DNA of 64,000 nt. Source: Croceibacterium_A sp035555595. GTDB lineage: Bacteria; Pseudomonadota; Alphaproteobacteria; Sphingomonadales; Sphingomonadaceae. Position 1 is the first letter of the stretch. Every line of letters starts with the position of its first letter. Location of the stretch: assembly GCA_035555595.1 (NCBI GenBank), contig DATMGK010000004.1, positions 23,750 to 87,749 of the forward strand. The letters run 5' to 3'. The translations under genes were made by a program, and so were the position numbers. The notes under the pieces are model-generated. The model made no database searches. It saw only the letters and a list, made by a program, of their open reading frames with translations, and was not told the origin of the DNA. Shown here one piece after another: positions 34,342-43,040 of the stretch.

Positions 34342-35832
34342 CTAGCTTTCCAGTTGCCGCAACAGGCTGCGCACGTCGCCATCCATGTCGGCATCGCGCT
34401 TGCGCAGGTCCTCGATCAGCCGCACCGCGTGGATCACGGTGGAATGGTCCCGTCCGCCGAACTTGCGCCCGATTTCGGGGTAGCTGCGCGGCGTCAGAAC
34501 CTTGGCCAGATACATCGCCACCTGTCGCGGGCGCACGACCGCGCGGGCGCGGCGTTTGCTCGACATTTCGGCGCGGTCGATGCGGTAGAACTGGCAGACG
34601 GTGCGCTGAATCTCGTCGATCGTGATCCGGCGGCGGTTGGCCGATAGGATGTCGGTCAGCTGTTCTTCGGCCAGCTGCAACGACACTTCCTGCCCGGTCA
34701 GCTGGGCATAGGCGATCAGCTTGTTCAGGCCGCCCACCAGCTCGCGCACGTTGCGGTTGATCGTGCGGGCCAGGAACTCGATCACATCGGCCGGCACTTC
34801 CAGCGGCGCGAACCGGGCCAGCTTCGATTGCAGAATCGACCGGCGCAGTTCGATGTCGGCCGCCTGCATGTCGGCGACCAGACCCATCGACAGGCGGCTC
34901 AGCAGGCGCGGCTCAACCCCGTCCAGCGCCTGCGGGGCGCGGTCGGCGGCGAAGACCAGCCGCTTGCCTTCGGCCAGCAGGGCATCGATCGTGTAGAGCA
35001 GTTCTTCCTGCGCGCTCGCCTTGCCGATGATGAACTGGATATCGTCCACCAGCAGCAGGTCGAACCCCCGCAGCCGTGCCTTGAATTCGATCATCTCGTT
35101 CGATTTCAGGGCCTGCACGAATTCCACCATGAAGCGTTCGGCCGAACAGTAGAAGATGCGCGCACGCGGGTGTGCCTGAAGATAGGCATGGCCGATCGCG
35201 TGCAGCAGGTGCGTCTTGCCCTGTCCGGTCGCGGCCTTGAGGTAGAGCGGGCTGAACTGCGGCTTTTCCGCCTTGGCCATCCGCTCGGCCGCGTTCTTGG
35301 CCAGCACGTTGGTCGTCCCGGCGACGAAGGCGGCGAAAGTCAGCGAAGGGTCCAGCCCGACGGAAGAGGTGAAGCCGTCCTCGCCGATCGATTCCATCGC
35401 CAGCGCGCCCAGTGCGCCACCGGCCGGGCCATCGTTCGCCGCGCGGTGGCCGAATCCATCCTCGCCGCGCAGGTCCAGATCGGCCAGCTTGCGGCGTCCC
35501 GGATGCACCGCGATCTTCACGGTGCGCACTTCGCTGCGGGCGATCTTCCATGCCAGCGACAGCCGGTCATGGAATCGGTCCTGCACCCAGTTGGCGGAAA
35601 ATTCTGTAGGCAGGAACAGGTGCAGAGTGCCCGTGTCCTTGCAGAAGCTGCCCAGCTGGATCGGCCGGATCCATTGGCTGAAAAGCTGGTGGCCCAGATC
35701 CTTTCGCAGTCCCTGGCTGATATCCGCCCAATCGGCTGCGAGATCGATGGCTTCCTGGTCTTCCACGTGCCCTTCCACAGCGTTGCCCTTGGCCGATCCT
35801 GACCGGCCAGCATGCGGTCCCATCCGAATCAT
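34342..35832 (-). CDS. dnaA: Chromosomal replication initiator DnaA
   Basis: About 496 aa from MIRMGPHAG; GTG at 35844 is possible but GGAGG would then leave only 1 nt to the start, against 11 nt for the ATG. Domain I (about 30-110, LGHQLFSQWIRPIQL), linker, AAA+ domain III with Walker A ATGQGKTHL and Walker B LLLVDDIQF, and domain IV DNA-binding helix with RDHSTVIHAVR. It opens the origin. rpsT is upstream across a 423-bp gap. No nearby dnaN or gyrB. Confidence 0.97.
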   Translation of the reverse strand: MIRMGPHAGRSGSAKGNAVEGHVEDQEAIDLAADWADISQGLRKDLGHQLFSQWIRPIQLGSFCKDTGTLHLFLPTEFSANWVQDRFHDRLSLAWKIARSEVRTVKIAVHPGRRKLADLDLRGEDGFGHRAANDGPAGGALGALAMESIGEDGFTSSVGLDPSLTFAAFVAGTTNVLAKNAAERMAKAEKPQFSPLYLKAATGQGKTHLLHAIGHAYLQAHPRARIFYCSAERFMVEFVQALKSNEMIEFKARLRGFDLLLVDDIQFIIGKASAQEELLYTIDALLAEGKRLVFAADRAPQALDGVEPRLLSRLSMGLVADMQAADIELRRSILQSKLARFAPLEVPADVIEFLARTINRNVRELVGGLNKLIAYAQLTGQEVSLQLAEEQLTDILSANRRRITIDEIQRTVCQFYRIDRAEMSSKRRARAVVRPRQVAMYLAKVLTPRSYPEIGRKFGGRDHSTVIHAVRLIEDLRKRDADMDGDVRSLLRQLES

Positions 35833-35844
35833 TTGAACCGACAC

Positions 35845-36183
35845 CTCCCGAAAAGGCCTTAGTTTGAATACTCACGACAGCCTCGGGATCGGGCAAAAGC
35901 TCCCCCGCCCCGCGATCCACATGGAACGCGGGTCTCCCCCAAGCGACGTATCGAAATTGACGGCCAAAGCAGTCTCTGCCCCAACCGGACTGTCGTTATG
36001 AACGCCTGCTCGCAGCGAGCAAGGGCCGCTCCATAAAAAAAGTGAAATATAGCGGCTTGACTCATCGCAAGCCCGCAGGCGTCCGTGCAACTGACTGAAT
36101 CGTTGTGAAAAGAATGTGACAGTCTGGCGAATCGCCGGGATTCGGGCGTTTTGGTGAAAATAATTCTCACCAGTTCGCAGACG
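35845..36183 (-). promoter_or_regulatory. dnaA upstream region with repeated GANTC sites
   Basis: No coding sequence is seen. GANTC methylation sites lie at 36059-36063, 36097-36101, 36129-36133 and 36139-36143, with two more just beyond (36255-36259, 36265-36269). In Caulobacter, CcrM methylation of such sites in the dnaA promoter times its expression. No perfect DnaA box (TTATCCACA) is seen, only a partial one near 35918-35927. Confidence 0.45.
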
Positions 36184-36215
36184 CAAAAAGGGCCGGCGCG
36201 AAATCGCCCGGCCCT
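36184..36215 (-). terminator. Intrinsic terminator of rpsT
   Basis: 8-bp perfect stem (AGGGCCGG with CCGGCCCT at 36189-36196 and 36208-36215), extended by GCG/CGC inside the loop. On the minus strand it is followed by TTTTT (36189-36185). Confidence 0.8.
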
Positions 36216-36267
36216 GTTCGAATTTCGTTCTTGGTTAACGCTTGTTAAGCGTTCGAATCGGCGCGAA

Positions 36268-36528
36268 TCAGAGCGCGGCGACTCGCTTGCTCAGCCGGCT
36301 CATCTTGCGGGCCACGGTGTTCTTGTGCAGCACGCCGCGCGCAACGCCGCGGGCCAGTTCCGGCTGCGCTTCCTTCAGCGCGGTCTGGGCGGCCGACTTG
36401 TCGCCACCGGCAATGGCCGATTCGACCTTCTTCACGAAAGTGCGGATGCGGCTCATGCGCGCACCGTTGATTTCGGCGCGGTTTTCGTTGCGGCGGATGC
36501 GCTTCTTGGCTTGCGGCGTATTGGCCAT
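36268..36528 (-). CDS. rpsT: Small ribosomal subunit protein bS20
   Basis: 86 aa, MANTPQAKKRIRRNENR...VARKMSRLSKRVAAL, a standard bS20 rich in Lys/Arg and Ala. Transcribed toward dnaA but ended by its own terminator. mutM lies upstream on the same strand (129 bp). Confidence 0.97.
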   Translation of the reverse strand: MANTPQAKKRIRRNENRAEINGARMSRIRTFVKKVESAIAGGDKSAAQTALKEAQPELARGVARGVLHKNTVARKMSRLSKRVAAL

Positions 36529-36656
36529 ATCAATCCTTACCTCAGGCCGCTGTCCGCGCGGCCGGAATCATCTTTGAAACCGTCGTGGAAGCCAGCGGTT
36601 TCCCGCCGGAAAGCGGCGCCCTTAGCGGTGGGGGTGCGAATCGTCAAGCAATCGGC

Positions 36657-37472
36657 CTACTTCTGGCACTTCGGGCAGAACCACGTGCTACGGCCGCCCT
36701 GCACCACGCGGCGGATCGTGCCGCCATCGTCGCGCTGGCACGATTCGCCCTCGCGTCCATAGACGGCGAAGCGCGTGGCGAAATAGCCCAGTTCCCCGTC
36801 GGGCCGCGCATAGTCGCGCAGGGTCGATCCGCCGTCGCCGATCGACTGTTCCAGAACCTCGCGGATCGCCGGAACCAGACGGTCCAGCGTCGCGCGGCTC
36901 ACCTGTCCCCCCGCCTTGCGCGGATCGATTCGCGCACGGAACAGCGCCTCGCACACATAGATATTGCCCAGTCCGGCAACGATCCGCTGATCCAGCAGCA
37001 GCAGCTTCACGGCCTGCTTGCGTCCGGCAAGGGCCTGCCGCAGGTGCTCCGATGTCAGATCAGGGCCCAGCGGTTCCGGCCCCATCGCCGCGAAGGCGGG
37101 CCATCGTTCCAGCGCGGGCGTATTGACCAGGTCGACGAAGCCGAACCGGCGCGGGTCGCACAGGGCGAAGCGGTGTCCGGCGGTTTCCAGCACCATATGA
37201 TCGTGCTTGCCCAGCTCCTCCGGATCGATCCGCCAGCGCCCGCTCATGCCCAGATGGAAAACCAGCGTCGTGCCGCGATCGGTATGGATCAGGCCATATT
37301 TCGCCCGGCGGTCCAGCCCGGTCACGCGCGCGCCGGTCAGCGCCTGCACCAGCCCTTCAGGAAAGGGAAAGCGCATGTCGGGCCGGTAAAGGGCCGCGCG
37401 TTCGATCCTCTCCCCATCCAGATAATGCGCCAGCCCGCGAACGGTGGTTTCGACTTCGGGCAGCTCTGGCAT
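36657..37472 (-). CDS. mutM: Formamidopyrimidine-DNA glycosylase, incomplete zinc finger
   Basis: 271 aa. MPELPEVETTVRGL holds the catalytic Pro1/Glu2, with Lys in the following loop and the VCEALFRARIDP helix-two-turn-helix. It removes 8-oxoguanine. The C-terminal zinc finger normally has four Cys, but here the first pair reads CQRDD (one Cys, the second site is Asp), followed by STWFCPKCQK. So only three of four zinc ligands are present. Confidence 0.95.
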   Translation of the reverse strand: MPELPEVETTVRGLAHYLDGERIERAALYRPDMRFPFPEGLVQALTGARVTGLDRRAKYGLIHTDRGTTLVFHLGMSGRWRIDPEELGKHDHMVLETAGHRFALCDPRRFGFVDLVNTPALERWPAFAAMGPEPLGPDLTSEHLRQALAGRKQAVKLLLLDQRIVAGLGNIYVCEALFRARIDPRKAGGQVSRATLDRLVPAIREVLEQSIGDGGSTLRDYARPDGELGYFATRFAVYGREGESCQRDDGGTIRRVVQGGRSTWFCPKCQK

Positions 37473-37542
37473 GGGTGCCGACTAGCGGTTCGGTCGCACT
37501 CTGTCATCGCCATCCGTGTCCTGAGGGGGTAGGGCGCGTGCC

Positions 37543-38487
37543 ATGTTCGCGGATCGCAAACAGGCCGTCGCCTTCGCCCTCCTCGGCCTCGTCATGGTGT
37601 TCTGGGCGGGCAATTCGATCGTGGCGCGGGCGGTGCGGCTGGATGTGCCGCCGTTTACGCTGGCCTTCGTCCGCTGGGCCGGGGCGAGCCTGGCCCTCGC
37701 ACCCTTTGCGATTCGCCCGCTGTTGCAGGACCGGCAGGCCCTGCGCGCCGGGTGGAAGCCGGTGCTGCTGCTGGGCGTGCTGGGTGTCGGAGCCTTCAAC
37801 GGCCTGCTCTATTCCGGGCTGCAATATACCACCGCCAGCAACGCCCTGCTGTTGCAGGCAGCGACCCCGGCGGCGGTCGTTCTGCTGGATCGGCTGTTCT
37901 TCCGCGTGCTTTCGCCGCTCTGGCAGAATCTCGGCGTGCTGGCGTCGATTCTGGGTGTCGCCGTGATCGTGTTCCAGGGCGATCTGGCGCATGTGGTGAA
38001 CCTGCACTTCGGGTTCGGAGACGGGCTGATCCTCTGTTCGGTGCTCGTGTGGTCGCTTTACACCGTGCTGCTGCGCCTGCGCCCTGATGTGTCCCCGATC
38101 ACTTTCGTGGCAGTGACGTTCTTCATCGGCGTGGTCACAATGGCCCCGTTCGCCGCGTGGGAATGGCGCGCGGGTGACCCCGTCAACTGGCGGCCCGGCG
38201 TGATCGCGGCTTTCCTCTATGTATCGCTGCTGCCTTCGTTGCTGTCCTATTTCATCTTCAACTATGCCACCGACGTCGTCGGCCCGGCACGGGCAGGCCA
38301 AGCTATAACGCTGATGCCGCTGTTCGGGGCATTCCTGTCCTCCATGCTGCTGGGGGAACGGCTCTATCCCTATCACTTCGTCGGCATGGCCCTGATTCTG
38401 GCGGGCATCGTTCTGGGCGCGATGGCTGGTCGGGGGAAAGAGGCGGCTGGCGCGGATGGGGGGCGGCCGCTAGAGGACCGGGCATGA
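37543..38487 (+). CDS. EamA-family (DMT superfamily) exporter
   Basis: 314 aa with ten predicted membrane helices in two EamA repeats (starting LLGLVMVFWAGNSIVARAV and GLILCSVLVWSLYTVLLRL). Drug/metabolite transporter superfamily; such proteins export amino acids or metabolites. The C-terminal tail is short and charged. Its last 4 nt overlap ubiE (ATGA-type), so they are one transcript. Confidence 0.88.
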   Translation: MFADRKQAVAFALLGLVMVFWAGNSIVARAVRLDVPPFTLAFVRWAGASLALAPFAIRPLLQDRQALRAGWKPVLLLGVLGVGAFNGLLYSGLQYTTASNALLLQAATPAAVVLLDRLFFRVLSPLWQNLGVLASILGVAVIVFQGDLAHVVNLHFGFGDGLILCSVLVWSLYTVLLRLRPDVSPITFVAVTFFIGVVTMAPFAAWEWRAGDPVNWRPGVIAAFLYVSLLPSLLSYFIFNYATDVVGPARAGQAITLMPLFGAFLSSMLLGERLYPYHFVGMALILAGIVLGAMAGRGKEAAGADGGRPLEDRA

Positions 38488-39215
38488 GCGAACAGGTATC
38501 CTTCGGCTACGAAACCGTCGGCGTGGAAGAAAAGGCCCGCCGCGTCGGCGCTGTATTCTCCAGCGTCGCGGCGAAATACGACGTGATGAACGACGCCATG
38601 TCGGGCGGCATGCACCGGTTGTGGAAGGACCAGTTCGTCCGCCGGGTGAAGCCGCAGCCGGGTGAAGCGATTCTCGACATGGCTGGCGGCACGGGCGACA
38701 TCGCCTTCCGCCTTGCCGCACGCGGGGCGGATGTCACCGTGGCGGACATCAATCAGGACATGCTCGACGTCGGCCTTGAACGGGCGGTGGAACGCGGGAT
38801 CGATACGCTGGTCTGGTCATGCCAGAACGCGGAACAGCTGGCCTATCCCGATCGCACGTTCGATGCCTACACCATCGCGTTCGGCATTCGTAACGTCACC
38901 CATATCGACCGCGCGCTGGCAGAGGCGTTCCGTGTGCTGAAATACGGCGGCCGCTTCTTCTGCCTTGAATTCTCGACCACCGAATGGCCAGGCTTCAAAG
39001 AGGCGTATGACGCCTATTCGCACAAGCTGGTGCCGCAGATCGGCAAGGCGGTGGCGGGCGACGCCGACAGCTACCGCTACCTGATCGAATCCATCCGCCG
39101 TTTCCCGCCGATGCCGGAATTCGAACGGATGATCCACACGGCCGGGTTTACGCAGACGAAGGTGGAACCGATCCTCGGCGGCCTTGTCGCCATTCATTCG
39201 GGTTGGAAGACCTGA
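38484..39215 (+). CDS. ubiE: Ubiquinone/menaquinone methyltransferase UbiE
   Basis: 243 aa. SAM-binding core LDMAGGTGDIAFRLA, ADINQDMLD, and AFGIRNVTHIDRALAEAFRVLKYGG. It C-methylates the demethoxy-ubiquinone ring. Start overlaps the EamA gene; ubiB follows 4 bp after its stop, giving a ubiE-ubiB operon. Confidence 0.96.
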   Translation: MSEQVSFGYETVGVEEKARRVGAVFSSVAAKYDVMNDAMSGGMHRLWKDQFVRRVKPQPGEAILDMAGGTGDIAFRLAARGADVTVADINQDMLDVGLERAVERGIDTLVWSCQNAEQLAYPDRTFDAYTIAFGIRNVTHIDRALAEAFRVLKYGGRFFCLEFSTTEWPGFKEAYDAYSHKLVPQIGKAVAGDADSYRYLIESIRRFPPMPEFERMIHTAGFTQTKVEPILGGLVAIHSGWKT

Positions 39216-39219
39216 TCGG

Positions 39220-40782
39220 GTGACGCGTCCTTCAACCCATATCTGGCGCCTCTTCAAATGGGGCATAACACTCGCGCGCCACCGCGCGCTGGTGGGTATA
39301 GAGCGTGATCCGAATGCGCCCGGTCCGGTCAAGCGCATGGCAAAGCTGGCGCGTTGGGCCGCGTTTACGGGGACTTCCGGCCATCCGGACTATGCCACCG
39401 CGTTTCAGGCGATCGGCCCCGCGGCGATCAAGCTTGGGCAATCGCTGGCGACCCGGCCGGACCTCGTTGGTGATGAGGCTGTACGCAATCTCCTGACCTT
39501 GCAGGACAGCCTGCCGCCGGTGCCCTACGCGGCGATAGAGGCTGAGATCGAACGCAGTTTCGAAAGGCCCGTCGGCGCTGTATTCGCGGAAATCGATCCG
39601 GTGCCGGTCGGTTCTGCCTCCATCGCTCAGGTCCACCGGGCGATTACCGCCGAAGGGCGGGAGGTCGCGGTGAAGGTGCTGCGCCCCGGCATTCGTGAAC
39701 GTCTGGCGAAAGACATCGCGACCTACGAATGGGCCGCCGCGCATTTGGAGGCGATTGGTGGTGACGAGGCGCGCCGGCTGCGCCCACGCCTGACGATCGC
39801 GAATTTCAAACGCTGGACCAGCCGCGAGTTGGACCTGCGGCGCGAAGCCGCCTCCGCCTCGGAACTGGCCGATGCGATGAAGGGCTTCGAAGGCTACAGC
39901 ATTCCGTCTATCGACTGGGATCGGACGAACGGCCGGGTGATGACCATCGAATGGGTCGATGGGATCAAGCTCAGCGATATCGACCGCCTGCGTGCCGCGG
40001 GGCATGATTTGCCCGCGCTGGCCAAGCGGCTGGTTCTGGCATTTCTGACGCAGGCGATCAGTGCCGGGTTCTTCCATGCCGACATGCATCAGGGGAACTT
40101 GTTTGTAAGGGCCGACGGCACCATCGTTGCCATCGATTTCGGCATCATGGGCCGGATCGATCGCCGTGCCCGGCAATGGCTGGCGGAAATCCTCTATGGC
40201 CTGACCACGGGCAATTATCGTCGCGTGGCGGAAATCCATTTCGAGGCGCAGTACGTGCCGAGCTATCATTCGGTCGATGAATTCGCGACTGCCCTGCGCG
40301 CCGTGGGTGAACCGATGCGTGGCAAGCCGGTCAGCGAACTGAGCGTCGGCCAGATGCTCGACGGGCTGTTCGCGATCACCCGTGATTTCGACATGGAAAC
40401 GCAGCCGCACCTGCTGCTGTTGCAGAAAACCATGGTCATGGTGGAAGGCATCGCCACCTCGCTCGATCCGGACATCAACATGTGGGACGTGGCTGCCCCC
40501 TATGTCGCCGGGTGGATTCGCGATGAACTGGGGCCAGAGGCCGCGCTGGCCGGTCGTATTCACGAGGATATGGGCACCCTGCTGCGCCTGCCGGACCTGA
40601 TCCGCCGGATAGAGGATCGCTTCCCGGCCAAGGGCGGCGCGCCGGAACAGCCGCCGCTGCCGGAAATAGAGCTGTTGTGGGAACGCAGGCGTACCGCTCG
40701 CCGCTGGCCGGGTTATCTCGTCGCCGCACTGGCAGGTGGGGGGCTGGTCTGGGCAGCGGCTCACTGGGGTTTGCTGATCTGA
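39220..40782 (+). CDS. ubiB: Ubiquinone biosynthesis kinase-like protein UbiB
   Basis: 520 aa with GTG start (MTRPSTHIW). The UbiB KxGQ motif is in AAIKLGQSLATRPDLV, the ATP-grasp-like kinase core has VAVKVLRPGI, HADMHQGNLF and AIDFGIMG, and two membrane helices close the C-terminus (YLVAALAGGGLVWAAAHW). It is an atypical kinase/ATPase that helps ubiquinone intermediates move between enzymes. Part of the ubiE-ubiB operon. Confidence 0.95.
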   Translation: MTRPSTHIWRLFKWGITLARHRALVGIERDPNAPGPVKRMAKLARWAAFTGTSGHPDYATAFQAIGPAAIKLGQSLATRPDLVGDEAVRNLLTLQDSLPPVPYAAIEAEIERSFERPVGAVFAEIDPVPVGSASIAQVHRAITAEGREVAVKVLRPGIRERLAKDIATYEWAAAHLEAIGGDEARRLRPRLTIANFKRWTSRELDLRREAASASELADAMKGFEGYSIPSIDWDRTNGRVMTIEWVDGIKLSDIDRLRAAGHDLPALAKRLVLAFLTQAISAGFFHADMHQGNLFVRADGTIVAIDFGIMGRIDRRARQWLAEILYGLTTGNYRRVAEIHFEAQYVPSYHSVDEFATALRAVGEPMRGKPVSELSVGQMLDGLFAITRDFDMETQPHLLLLQKTMVMVEGIATSLDPDINMWDVAAPYVAGWIRDELGPEAALAGRIHEDMGTLLRLPDLIRRIEDRFPAKGGAPEQPPLPEIELLWERRRTARRWPGYLVAALAGGGLVWAAAHWGLLI

Positions 40783-40924
40783 AACACGTCCGCCGGGCGG
40801 GCCAATTTCGGCAAACCTTAACTATCGCGTCCCTACCTCTTCCTGCTGGGGGCTGGTTTATGGCCGGTTGCATGGCTAACTCTGCAACAGTGGATCACTA
40901 ACCGTGGGAGTTGAACGACACCAC

Positions 40925-42583
40925 ATGGCTGCGCCGCGCATCCTGCTGGTCGTGGGCGGGGGAATCGCCGCCTACAAATCGTGTGAACTCGTCCGCCTTA
41001 TCAAACGGGGCGGGGGTGAGGTTACTTGTGTGCTTACCGATGGCGGCGCGCAGTTCGTCACTCCGATGAGCCTTGCCGCCCTGTCGGGCAACAAGGTCTA
41101 TACCTCGCTGTGGGACTTGAAGGACGAGGCGGAGATTGGTCACATCCAGCTCAGTCGTTCGGCTGATCTGGTGGTTGTATGCCCCGCCACGGCGGACCTG
41201 CTGGCCAAGATGGCCGCGGGCATTGCCGACGATCTGGGCACGACGCTGATACTCGCGACCGACAAGCCGGTGCTCACAGTGCCCGCCATGAACGTGCGGA
41301 TGTGGGATCACGCGGCCACCCGCCGCAATGTGCAGTGGCTGCGCGAGGCGGGCGTGAGGGTCATGCAGCCCGACGAAGGCCCGATGGCCTGCGGCGAATT
41401 CGGCGCGGGGCGCCTGCCGGAACCGGAAATGGTCTGGCTGGAAATCGCCGACATGCTGGGCCTCGATCCTGGCACTCTCGGCTTCGGCGGGGCGAAGGCG
41501 GCTGAAATCGCCGCCTATGTGGAGGCGCTGGAGCCGGAAGAAACGCCAGAGCCAGAGCCCCGGGCGGAAGCCCCGAAAGGCGGCCTTGCCGGCCTGTTGT
41601 CCTCGATCATTCCCCGCAGCACCTCCCGCCGTATCCGCGAGGAGGAAGTGGCATATCGGGAAGAGGACTTCGCGGCGATCCCGCCAGATCAGCTTCCCGA
41701 ACCCGGCCCCCCGTTGCCGGAACCTGTCCTCACCGATGGTCCGGTGCTGGCGAAGAAGGGCGCGGCCCGTTCCGCTCCGCCGACCGATCGGCAGGCGATC
41801 AATCATCAACTCGATCCCGCGCGTTTCGCGCCCGAACCGCTGGCGGAGGAACCAAACGCTGGGCGTCCGGCCTTCGATCCGCTGGCAGGGCAGCCTGATT
41901 TCGATGAAACGCCGGAACATCGCCCGCTCTACGGCAGGCATGTGCTGATCACCGCCGGCCCCACGCATGAACCGATCGATCCGGTTCGCTACATCGCCAA
42001 TCGTTCCAGCGGCAAGCAGGGCTTTGCCATCGCGGCCTCGGCGGCGGCGGCGGGCGCGCGGGTGACGCTGGTCACGGGTCCGGTGGTTCTTGAAACCCCG
42101 CCCGGCGTCGATCGCATCGATGTGGAGACGGCGGAGGAAATGGCCGCTGCGGTGAAGCAGGCTCTCCCCGCAGATGTAGCCGTAATGGCCGCTGCCGTGG
42201 CTGACTGGCGCACGCGGGATTTCGCGGAAGAGAAAATCAAGAAGCGCGGCTCTGCCCCTCCGGCGCTGCTGCTCGCGGAAAATCCTGACATTCTCGCCAC
42301 GGTGTCGGCCAGCCGGCAGCGCCCCAAACTGCTGATCGGCTTCGCGGCGGAGACGGAGGACGTGGTCGCCAACGCCCAGCGCAAGCGCAAGTCGAAAGGC
42401 GTGGACTGGATCGTCGCCAACGACGTAAAGCCTGACCACGCGGGCAACAGCGTAATGGGCGGGGATGATAATACCGTCCATCTCGTGCGCGAAGGCCAGA
42501 CCGAGGATTGGGAACCGATGAGCAAGCAGGGTGTGGCGCGCAGGCTGGTTGAACGTATTGCAGAGGCGCTGGCCAATGGCTGA
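40925..42583 (+). CDS. coaBC: Phosphopantothenoylcysteine decarboxylase/synthetase with long linker insertion
   Basis: About 552 aa; typical CoaBC is about 400. The N-terminal flavin decarboxylase (GGIAAYKSCELVRLIK, PAMNVRMW, residues about 1-190) is followed by about 145 extra residues rich in Pro/Glu/Arg (EPEETPEPEPRAEAPKGG, RSTSRRIREEEVA), and then the CoaB synthetase (about 337-552: TAGPTHEPIDPVRYIANRSS, VANDVKPD). It makes 4'-phosphopantetheine for CoA. GTG at 40904 is an alternative start. The dut start overlaps its end. Confidence 0.93.
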   Translation: MAAPRILLVVGGGIAAYKSCELVRLIKRGGGEVTCVLTDGGAQFVTPMSLAALSGNKVYTSLWDLKDEAEIGHIQLSRSADLVVVCPATADLLAKMAAGIADDLGTTLILATDKPVLTVPAMNVRMWDHAATRRNVQWLREAGVRVMQPDEGPMACGEFGAGRLPEPEMVWLEIADMLGLDPGTLGFGGAKAAEIAAYVEALEPEETPEPEPRAEAPKGGLAGLLSSIIPRSTSRRIREEEVAYREEDFAAIPPDQLPEPGPPLPEPVLTDGPVLAKKGAARSAPPTDRQAINHQLDPARFAPEPLAEEPNAGRPAFDPLAGQPDFDETPEHRPLYGRHVLITAGPTHEPIDPVRYIANRSSGKQGFAIAASAAAAGARVTLVTGPVVLETPPGVDRIDVETAEEMAAAVKQALPADVAVMAAAVADWRTRDFAEEKIKKRGSAPPALLLAENPDILATVSASRQRPKLLIGFAAETEDVVANAQRKRKSKGVDWIVANDVKPDHAGNSVMGGDDNTVHLVREGQTEDWEPMSKQGVARRLVERIAEALANG

Positions 42584-43037
42584 TGCCGTCGCGGTGCGTA
42601 TCCGTCGTCTGCCTCACGGCGATGGCCTTTCGCTTCCAGCTTACGCAACCCACGGGGCTGCGGGAATGGACGTGGTTTCGGCCGAAGATCTGACGCTTGC
42701 TCCCGGCGCGCGTCACGCGGTCGCCAGCGGTTTTTCCGTCGCGATCCCGGAAGGTTACGAAATACAGGTGCGCCCGCGCTCGGGCCTCGCGCTCAAGCAC
42801 GGCATTACCGTGCCCAACACCCCCGGCACGATCGATTCAGACTATCGCGGTGAATTGAAAGTGATCCTGATAAACCACGGGGTGGAACCGTTTCCGATTC
42901 ATCGCGGTGATCGCATCGCGCAACTGGTGCTGGCCCCCGTAACGCAGGCGGCCTGGCGCGAAGTCGATGAACTCGACGATACGGATCGCGGCGCGGGCGG
43001 TTTCGGTTCGACCGGCGGCCACGCGCGTCTGGTTTAG
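42576..43037 (+). CDS. dut: dUTP pyrophosphatase
   Basis: 153 aa from MADAVAVRIRR. Trimeric dUTPase motifs: GAAGMDVVSAED, PRSGLALKHG, NTPGTIDSDYRGELKV, GDRIAQLV and GAGGFGSTGG. It hydrolyses dUTP to dUMP. The ATG overlaps the coaBC 3' end by 8 nt; coaBC-dut pairing is common (dfp-dut). Confidence 0.96.
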   Translation: MADAVAVRIRRLPHGDGLSLPAYATHGAAGMDVVSAEDLTLAPGARHAVASGFSVAIPEGYEIQVRPRSGLALKHGITVPNTPGTIDSDYRGELKVILINHGVEPFPIHRGDRIAQLVLAPVTQAAWREVDELDDTDRGAGGFGSTGGHARLV

Positions 43038-43040
43038 GCG

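Noticed and set aside
35845..36183. Chromosome origin next to dnaA
   Set aside because: Only a partial DnaA box was found and no A+T-rich unwinding element; GANTC sites alone do not make an origin.
36240..36270. TTCGAATC sequence resembling a tRNA T-loop
   Set aside because: No acceptor, anticodon or D arm around it; it lies in the 3' end of rpsT and its flank.
39232..40764. Long minus-strand frame opposite ubiB
   Set aside because: Shadow of ubiB; no family signature.
40861..40902. 13-codon frame starting ATG near 40861 just before coaBC
   Set aside because: No ribosome site or regulatory pairing that I can support; it could be a leader peptide but evidence is too thin.
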